5,407 nucleotides of DNA from an uncultured Chloroflexota bacterium (GTDB taxonomy: Bacteria > Chloroflexota > Anaerolineae > Caldilineales > Caldilineaceae). Shown here in pieces: positions 1 to 5,407 of this stretch (positions are counted from its first letter, which is position 1; every line of letters starts with the position of its first letter). The stretch is from assembly GCA_903879975.1 (NCBI GenBank), contig CAIRNL010000771.1, positions 1 through 5,407 on the forward strand, in the 5' to 3' direction. Under the pieces are notes generated by a model. That model had not been told where the DNA came from. It searched no databases and saw nothing but the letters and a program-made list of their open reading frames with translations. Both the position numbers and the translations under genes were made by a program.

Positions 1-76
1 GAAGATTCTTTGCGGCGTAACGGCGCACCGTATCCACCAGCATCTTCTGTTCGGACGTCATGTCAAACGAGTACAT
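1..76 (-). CDS. Acyl-CoA dehydrogenase-like protein, N-terminal fragment (runs off left edge)
   Basis: Only the first 25 codons are present, starting at an ATG (complement of 74-76) and continuing out of the window. The peptide begins MYSFDMTSEQKMLVDTVRRY. This fits the start of the acyl-CoA dehydrogenase N-terminal helical domain, where a short lead is followed by a T/S-E-E/D-Q-x-M/L-L-x-D-T-V-R-x-F/Y-A pattern. Family members are FAD flavoenzymes that introduce an alpha,beta double bond into acyl-CoA thioesters in fatty-acid or branched-chain amino-acid breakdown. The FAD-binding and catalytic glutamate regions lie outside the window, so substrate class cannot be judged. A GGAG Shine-Dalgarno five bases before the ATG supports the start. 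The gene diverges from the polysaccharide genes and is probably a separate transcription unit. The call rests on a short motif only. Confidence 0.72.
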   Translation of the reverse strand, partial: MYSFDMTSEQKMLVDTVRRYAAKNL

Positions 77-81
77 AATGG

Positions 82-85
82 CTCC
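82..85 (-). promoter_or_regulatory. Ribosome binding site of the acyl-CoA dehydrogenase-like gene
   Basis: The minus strand reads GGAG, then CCATT, then the ATG at 76-74. This is a near-ideal Shine-Dalgarno at five-base spacing, and it fixes the start of the partial gene. Confidence 0.65.
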
Positions 86-384
86 GTTTCACGCAGGGTA
101 GAGTGGCTGCCGTGCCCCCTAACGAAGGAAGCCGTGAACAGCCTTGGCCTCACTGACCCCCTTCACGCAAGGACAGACACCTGTAGCGTACGAAGCCCAT
201 GTTGTGCAGCGGTTGTGAGCAGGTTGAAACAAGGCTGACACTTTGCCGATCCAGCCCCGTGCAACAACTCACCACGAACAACAGCGAGATGTCCATTCAG
301 CCGATATCCTCGCCGAGGAGTCTGGCATACGCTGATCGACGGGCAGGCATCTCCTTTCAATTTCGAACTTGCCAGGTTACGCGG

Positions 385-390
385 TACAAT
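385..390 (+). promoter_or_regulatory. Putative -10 box of the polysaccharide operon
   Basis: TACAAT matches the bacterial -10 consensus TATAAT at five of six positions. At 17 bases spacing the -35 position (362-367) reads TTCGAA, which matches TTGACA poorly. Transcription would begin about seven bases downstream, at roughly 397-398, which is the first ATG of the glycosyltransferase frame. The message from this promoter would therefore be leaderless, or nearly so, if that ATG is used. The assignment rests on sequence match and position only. Confidence 0.35.
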
Positions 391-397
391 CTCAGCG

Positions 398-1627
<1,230 letters not shown>

Positions 1628-1632
1628 CGAGT

Positions 1633-2328
1633 ATGGAACTGCGCGAGTACTGGACAATTCTACGCCGGCGCTGGTGGATTCCCGTCGGACTGGCCGTGGC
1701 TGTAGGCCTGCTGAGCCTGCTGCAGCTGCGTCCTTGGCAGAGCAAGGCGCCGCTCTACAGCGCGTCCATGCGCATGCTCGTGGGGGTGCTGCCCGTTGCG
1801 GAGCAGGACGCGACGACCTATGACCCGCGCTACTACGCCTGGCTCACCAGCGAGTATCTTGTCGACGACTTCACCGAAGTCGTGCGCAGCCGACTGTTCG
1901 CCGACAACGTCAGCGCGCGTCTGGCCGACCAGGCGATCGAAGTACCGGCCGGCGCGATCCAGGGCAGCGCAGCGACCGGCAAGCTGCACCGCATCATCAC
2001 ACTCAGCTTCACGTGGGGCGACGCAGCCCAGCTGGAGCAGATCGCGCGCGCCACAGCCGACGAGTTGATCGAGAACACACGCTTTTATTTCCAGCAACTC
2101 GGCACAGGCGAGGCGGGGGTGACCCTGATCGATGGTCCCACCATCGGGGCGGTCGGTGGCAGCGTGCGCGACCAGATCGACCTCCCCCTGCGCATCCTGA
2201 TTGCATTTCTGGTTGGCGTCGGGATAATAATTTTGTTACATTATCTGGATGACTCTCTGCGCAACCGCGCGGACGTGGAAGGCCTGGGACTGCAGGTGCT
2301 CGGTGAGATCCCGCGCGATCGAACGTGA
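1633..2328 (+). CDS. Wzz-type chain-length determinant / polysaccharide co-polymerase, first copy
   Basis: Inner-membrane protein of 231 residues with the Wzz topology. A short basic cytoplasmic start (MELREYWTILRRRWWIP) leads into a first membrane helix (about 16-32), an extracytoplasmic domain of about 150 residues, a second membrane helix (about 185-203) and a short cytoplasmic tail ending in LGLQVLGEIPR. That tail motif normally links a Wzz domain to a BY-kinase domain, but here the protein stops directly after it with no Walker motifs and no tyrosine cluster. This resembles the separate-adaptor (CapA/CpsC-like) arrangement. Such proteins oligomerise around the polymerase or exporter and set polysaccharide chain length. 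The domain is short compared with enteric Wzz (about 325 residues). I chose ATG 1633 because the conserved EYWxIxRRRWW motif starts there. The frame is open further upstream, but that part is out-of-frame glycosyltransferase DNA. Confidence 0.88.
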   Translation: MELREYWTILRRRWWIPVGLAVAVGLLSLLQLRPWQSKAPLYSASMRMLVGVLPVAEQDATTYDPRYYAWLTSEYLVDDFTEVVRSRLFADNVSARLADQAIEVPAGAIQGSAATGKLHRIITLSFTWGDAAQLEQIARATADELIENTRFYFQQLGTGEAGVTLIDGPTIGAVGGSVRDQIDLPLRILIAFLVGVGIIILLHYLDDSLRNRADVEGLGLQVLGEIPRDRT

Positions 2329-2485
2329 TTCTGGCAGCTACCGGAAAAGTCGATAGAAACCAAGATTTTGCAAGTTCGCCCTCACGGCAGCGGCGGCGCC
2401 CGAACATCCGAGTTTCTACCTTCTATCCCTGTAGTGCCGCAGGCGTGTACAACGGTACGTCGATTGTAGGAAAGCAACCATTATC
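2329..2485. other. 157-base gap between the two Wzz-type genes
   Basis: This is the only sizeable gap in the plus-strand series. I see no clear -10/-35 pair, no stem followed by a T-run, and no separate gene with its own start. It is locally more AT-rich at both ends than the flanking genes. The reading frame of the first Wzz gene stays open for 46 codons after its TGA, up to a TAG at 2467-2469. A weak internal promoter or processing site here is possible but not shown by the sequence. Confidence 0.5.
2468..2474 (+). promoter_or_regulatory. Candidate ribosome binding site of the second Wzz-type gene
   Basis: AGGAAAG lies 11 bases before the ATG at 2486. The purine match is good but the spacing is longer than usual. 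No other in-frame start fits the conserved LQEYWRIIRKR beginning, so the start is secure even if this site is weak. Confidence 0.45.
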
Positions 2486-3205
2486 ATGACCTTACAAGAA
2501 TACTGGCGAATCATTCGCAAGCGCGGTTGGATCATCGTGGTGGCCGTCGTGCTCGGTGCGGCAGCCGCCTTCGGTATCAGTTATGTACAAAAAGAACTCT
2601 ATCAGGCGACCGTCGAAGTCAGCACCGTGCCGGCACGCCCCGACTGGGGGCTGGGGAACACGGCCAAGGACCTCATGCGCAACTTCACGGCCAATCTCAA
2701 GACGCCAGAGGTGGCGGCACGGGTGATCGCCCGGCAGCAACTCGACAAGAACCCGTATGACCTGCTGGCGAGCACACAGGTCGAACCCGATTCCAGCACC
2801 TTCACGATCAAGGTACAGGTGCGCGACCCGGACGGCGAGGTGGCCAAGCTGGCTGCGCTGGGCTTTGCCGACGAGTTCTTTGAGGAGCGCACGGCCTACT
2901 ATGCACAGCTCGACAAAAGCGACCGCATTGAGGTCAAGATTCGCAGTCGCGACATCGGCTACAGCCAGATCCAGCCCAAACCCGTGCTCAATGCCGTGGC
3001 CGGCGCTGTGCTGGGCCTGCTCCTCGGCATCGGCCTGGTGTTGCTGCTGACATGGATGGAAGCCGACCGCCTGCGCACGCCCGCCGCCATCGAACGTGCG
3101 CTGGAACTGCCTGTGCTGGGTGCGATCCCGCGGAATGGCAGCAGTCGCGAGGCGGCGCCGAACAACGTGCAGCCCAATCGCGTCGGCGCTCCGAAGACGG
3201 CATAA
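2486..3205 (+). CDS. Wzz-type chain-length determinant / polysaccharide co-polymerase, second copy
   Basis: Inner-membrane protein of 239 residues, paralogous to the product of 1633-2328. It starts MTLQEYWRIIRKRGW, followed by a first membrane helix (about 15-33), an extracytoplasmic domain with alpha/beta character (about 38-160) and a proline-bearing QPKPVLNA segment entering the second helix (about 168-190). The cytoplasmic tail contains LELPVLGAIPR (206-216) and then a polar, Pro/Asn-rich end. As in the first copy, the tail reaches the usual Wzz-kinase linker but carries no ATP-binding motifs. The expected role is to form an oligomeric co-polymerase that controls length and export of a surface polysaccharide. 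Two related but diverged copies suggest either a hetero-oligomer or two assemblies. The next gene starts 20 bases after the stop, consistent with co-transcription. Confidence 0.89.
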   Translation: MTLQEYWRIIRKRGWIIVVAVVLGAAAAFGISYVQKELYQATVEVSTVPARPDWGLGNTAKDLMRNFTANLKTPEVAARVIARQQLDKNPYDLLASTQVEPDSSTFTIKVQVRDPDGEVAKLAALGFADEFFEERTAYYAQLDKSDRIEVKIRSRDIGYSQIQPKPVLNAVAGAVLGLLLGIGLVLLLTWMEADRLRTPAAIERALELPVLGAIPRNGSSREAAPNNVQPNRVGAPKTA

Positions 3206-3225
3206 GCCTACAGCCTGCGGCCCGC

Positions 3226-5407
3226 GTGAATTCGCCCAATTCGCTCGTCCCACCCTCGCTCCGTCGCTTCTTCCCGCTGGCGCTCTGCGTGCTGGCGGTC
3301 CTGTTGTATGCAAGTTACTTCAGCCATCTCACCCTGCTGCGCTATCATGCCTTCGAGTCGCGCGCCCTCGACATGGGCAATCTCAACCAGGCCATCTGGA
3401 ATACGGCACACGGCAACTGGTTCCGCCTCACCAACCAGGAAGCGGATCTGACCAATCGTCTGGGCTACCATGTCGAACCCATTCTGCTGCCGATCGCGCT
3501 GTTGTACCGCCTCTATCCGGCACCAGAATTCTTGCTGGTGTTGCAGGCCAGCATCGTGGCACTCGGCGCGCTGCCCCTCTTCTTCCTGGCGCGGCGGCGC
3601 GGCCTGGGCGACTGGCTGGGGCTGGTCTTTGGTGTGGCCTACCTGCTCAACCCAACCATCCAGGCAGCCAACTGGCTGGAGTTTCATCCGGTGACCCTGG
3701 CCCCCACGTTTTTCATGGCGGCATTCTATTTTCTGATCGCCGGCCGTACGGGTTGGTTTGCACTCTTTGCCGTGCTGGCTGCGAGCTGCAAGGAAGAGAT
3801 CGGCCTGCTGGTCTTCATGCTGGGCCTGTACGCATGGCTGGTCTTGCAGAAACGCCGGCTGGGAGTGACAACGATGGTGTTGGGTCTGGGATGGTCGCTG
3901 CTGGCGGTGCTGGGCATCCAAGCTGTGGTTGCCGGCGGCAACATTCATTGGAGCCGCTATGCGTACCTGGGTGAAACGACCGGTGCCAAGCTGGCGAGCC
4001 TGGTGACGCGACCGGACCTGGTGTTGGCTCAGCTGCAGAAGGCGAATATCTTGCGCTATCTCTTCCAGCTGCTGCTCCCCGTCGGCTTCACCCCCCTGCT
4101 GGCGCCCGAGGTACTGCTGCTGGCGCTGCCGTCGCTTGCCATCAACCTGTTGGCAGATTTCGCGCCCATGCACGAGGTGACGACGTTGATCTACGCAGCG
4201 CCCGTATTGCCTTCGGTCATGCTGGCGGCGGTCATGGGCGTCGCGCGCGTCCAGGAGCGGATCGGAAGAAATCAGACGCAGATCGGCCCGGATCGGGGTG
4301 CAGAAGCGCGGCCGCGTTCAACCGCCCCCTCCACCCTCGCCGTGTTCCACGGGGCCGTTACAGCCGTCGTGCTGGGCAGTGCGCTGGCGAGCCAGGTTCT
4401 GTGGGGCTATCTGCCAGGAAGCGGCAACCACCTGCCCCTGGCGGAGAGCGAGCATCATCGCAATGCGCGGGCGATCATCGCCCAGATTCCGCCCGATGTC
4501 GCGGTCTCGGCACAGGATCGGCTCAACCCGCATGTGAGCAGCCGCAAGACGGTCTACATCTTCCCACGCGTCGACGATGCCGATAGGGTCTTGCTGGATG
4601 TGACCGGCCCGGCGTGGCCACAACATCCCAGTGACCTGCGACAGAGCGTGGACGCCCTGCTGGCAGACGATTTCGGCATCGCTGCGGCCGACGATGGCTA
4701 CCTGCTCTTGCAGCGCGGCGCCGCGCAGAAGACGCTGCCGCAGAGTTTCTTCACAGCCTGGCAGGCGCCCGTCGATCGGATGACAGGGATGACACCGACC
4801 GATATCCGCTTCGGGGATGAGCTTGCGCTGCGCGGCTATGCCGTGGGTGCCGATCGCTACGGCGAGCTGGTGGTCAGCCTGGTGTGGGAAGCATTGAGGC
4901 CGCTGACGCGCGACCTGCGTTTCTACGTCAGCTATCGCGATCGAGAACTGCAGACACTGCATGACACCCGCTTTTATCCGCCCACTGCTGTCCTGTGGTA
5001 TCCTACATCGATGTGGCGGCCGGGGCAGCAGGTGATGGTGCAGACGCTGCCATGGACGCTGGAGACCGACGAGTTTGTGCTGGCAGTCGGCGTCTACACC
5101 GGCGAGAGCGGTTGGGACACGGACGAGCGTCTCTCTGTGACATCTGCCCAACCGGTGCTGCCTCTGCTGGAGGCGCAGACGGTGGTGCGACTCGGGGCTT
5201 TCCGCTCCGTGAAAGACGGAAGATGGCAGCCGGTCGAGCCGAGTCCAGCCCTCCCGGCCCAAGCGTTGGATGCTGCGTTTGCAGAGAACCTGCGCCTGGA
5301 AGGCGTCACGCTGCCCGCTGCAGTCAAGCCGAGTGAACGACTGAATCTCACGCTGTTCTGGCATGCCGATGCAGTCCCGACGAGCGACCGGTCGGTTTTC
5401 GTACAAC
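3226..5407 (+). CDS. DUF2079-type polytopic membrane protein with C-terminal beta-sandwich repeats (3' end missing)
   Basis: 727 residues are visible and no stop is reached. The N-terminal half (about 16-395) has some nine to eleven hydrophobic helices. It carries charged and polar motifs typical of DUF2079 proteins: ALDMGNLNQ (47-55), YHVEP (81-85), EFHP (152-155), CKEEIGL (188-194) and MHE (315-317). These proteins resemble GT-C membrane glycosyltransferases, in which an outward-facing acidic residue serves catalysis. Asp49 is the natural candidate, but activity is unproven for the family. A polar loop (about 341-370) precedes the last helix. A soluble region follows (about 405-500; IPPDVAVSAQDRLNPHVSSR), then a beta-rich tail with one full repeat and the start of another (from about 528). 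I chose GTG 3226 because it is the only start codon shortly before the first helix. It has no clear Shine-Dalgarno, so translation may depend on coupling to the gene 20 bases upstream. A surface-glycan role is inferred from context. Confidence 0.87.
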   Translation, partial: MNSPNSLVPPSLRRFFPLALCVLAVLLYASYFSHLTLLRYHAFESRALDMGNLNQAIWNTAHGNWFRLTNQEADLTNRLGYHVEPILLPIALLYRLYPAPEFLLVLQASIVALGALPLFFLARRRGLGDWLGLVFGVAYLLNPTIQAANWLEFHPVTLAPTFFMAAFYFLIAGRTGWFALFAVLAASCKEEIGLLVFMLGLYAWLVLQKRRLGVTTMVLGLGWSLLAVLGIQAVVAGGNIHWSRYAYLGETTGAKLASLVTRPDLVLAQLQKANILRYLFQLLLPVGFTPLLAPEVLLLALPSLAINLLADFAPMHEVTTLIYAAPVLPSVMLAAVMGVARVQERIGRNQTQIGPDRGAEARPRSTAPSTLAVFHGAVTAVVLGSALASQVLWGYLPGSGNHLPLAESEHHRNARAIIAQIPPDVAVSAQDRLNPHVSSRKTVYIFPRVDDADRVLLDVTGPAWPQHPSDLRQSVDALLADDFGIAAADDGYLLLQRGAAQKTLPQSFFTAWQAPVDRMTGMTPTDIRFGDELALRGYAVGADRYGELVVSLVWEALRPLTRDLRFYVSYRDRELQTLHDTRFYPPTAVLWYPTSMWRPGQQVMVQTLPWTLETDEFVLAVGVYTGESGWDTDERLSVTSAQPVLPLLEAQTVVRLGAFRSVKDGRWQPVEPSPALPAQALDAAFAENLRLEGVTLPAAVKPSERLNLTLFWHADAVPTSDRSVFVQ
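4807..5148 (+). other. Beta-sandwich repeat 1 encoded in the DUF2079 gene tail
   Basis: Residues about 528-641 of the membrane protein form a domain of alternating hydrophobic strands. It starts at FGDELALRGY (529-538) and has a conserved tryptophan (Trp554) in VVSLVWEALRPL, a strand RFYVSY (565-570), the loop PTSMWRPG (593-600) and a closing strand FVLAVGVYTGE. I know this pattern as a recurring carbohydrate-protein-associated beta domain in Chloroflexota membrane glycan proteins. Its function is not established. It would sit on the outer side of the membrane if the topology is as predicted. Confidence 0.6.
5275..5407 (+). other. Beta-sandwich repeat 2 (truncated by window edge)
   Basis: Residues about 684-727 repeat the beginning of repeat 1. 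FAENLRLEGV (685-694) matches FGDELALRGY, LTLFWHADAVP (708-718) matches SLVWEALRPL, and SVFVQ (723-727) matches RFYVS. Phe-to-Gly spacing is identical (eight residues) and Trp-to-Val spacing is identical (14 residues), so this is a second copy of the same fold. The rest, including the expected PTSxWRPG loop, lies beyond the window. Confidence 0.55.

Larger units (their letters stand above)
77..397. other. Divergent intergenic region
   Basis: This 321-base stretch separates the minus-strand acyl-CoA dehydrogenase-like gene from the plus-strand polysaccharide genes, so it should hold promoters for both. The small open frames inside it (for example 199-462 plus and 163-360 minus) encode peptides with no recognisable motif and I do not call them genes. 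Visible elements are the GGAG ribosome binding site at 82-85, a TACAAT -10-like box at 385-390, and the 8-mer TTCACGCA at 88-95 and 162-169, with an inverted CGTGAA at 133-138. No tRNA, riboswitch or terminator is evident. I could not find a convincing -10/-35 pair for the minus-strand gene. Confidence 0.6.

Noticed and set aside
2369..2406. Short inverted repeat GTTCG...CGAAC in the gap between the Wzz genes, considered as a terminator
   Set aside because: The arms are only five base pairs with a loop of about 22 bases, and no T-run follows.
2326..2469. Possible readthrough of the TGA ending the first Wzz gene into 46 further open codons, ending at TAG 2467
   Set aside because: An open run of this length is not rare by chance in GC-rich DNA. 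The extra residues show no kinase, tyrosine cluster or Wzz tail motif, and no selenocysteine-type element is evident.
3096..3974. Plus-strand open frame of 292 codons overlapping the second Wzz gene and the DUF2079 gene
   Set aside because: It is in a different frame from both supported genes and its product is Arg/Pro/Gly-rich without motifs. The real frame over 3226 onward encodes clear membrane helices.
3208..4173. Long minus-strand open frame (321 codons) opposite the DUF2079 gene
   Set aside because: Its translation is rich in Gln, His and Arg with no recognisable domain, and it lies exactly antisense to a well-supported membrane protein. It is a typical shadow of GC-rich coding DNA.
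4318..5406. Long minus-strand open frame (362 codons) opposite the DUF2079 tail
   Set aside because: The composition is low in hydrophobic structure and no family motif is seen. The plus-strand frame shows internal repeats and domain structure, so the antisense frame is a shadow.

Overview
The window is GC-rich, gene-dense bacterial DNA. Its gene types suggest a member of the Chloroflexota (Anaerolineae/Caldilineae-like). The main clue is a DUF2079 membrane protein with a C-terminal run of beta-sandwich repeats (GxY...LxVxLxW...PTSxWRPG pattern), a type I associate with that phylum. This assignment is an inference from protein character, not from a marker gene.

Layout. Positions 1-76 (minus strand) hold the first 25 codons of an acyl-CoA dehydrogenase-like gene that continues beyond the left edge. 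Positions 77-397 are a divergent intergenic region with a good -10-like box (TACAAT) just before the plus-strand genes. The rest is one plus-strand series: a GT4-family glycosyltransferase (398-1627); a short Wzz-type chain-length/co-polymerase protein (1633-2328, only 5 bases after the previous stop); a 157-base gap; a second, paralogous Wzz-type protein (2486-3205); and, after 20 bases, a large DUF2079 membrane protein starting at a GTG (3226) that runs off the right edge with 727 residues visible.

How they fit together. This looks like part of a surface-polysaccharide (exopolysaccharide/capsule) locus. The cytoplasmic glycosyltransferase would add a sugar to a lipid-linked intermediate. 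The two Wzz proteins would form inner-membrane polysaccharide co-polymerase assemblies that control chain length and export. The DUF2079 protein is a polytopic membrane protein distantly like GT-C glycosyltransferases, and may act on the outer face of the membrane. No polymerase, flippase, outer-membrane exporter or tyrosine kinase is visible here. The acyl-CoA dehydrogenase is divergently transcribed and probably unrelated.

I see no RNA gene, CRISPR array, insertion sequence or convincing terminator. The most interesting details are the odd start of the glycosyltransferase gene (a possible GT dinucleotide insertion or a leaderless mRNA), the kinase-less tandem Wzz pair, and the repeated C-terminal domain of the DUF2079 protein. 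I do not see clear evidence for a wholly new system.
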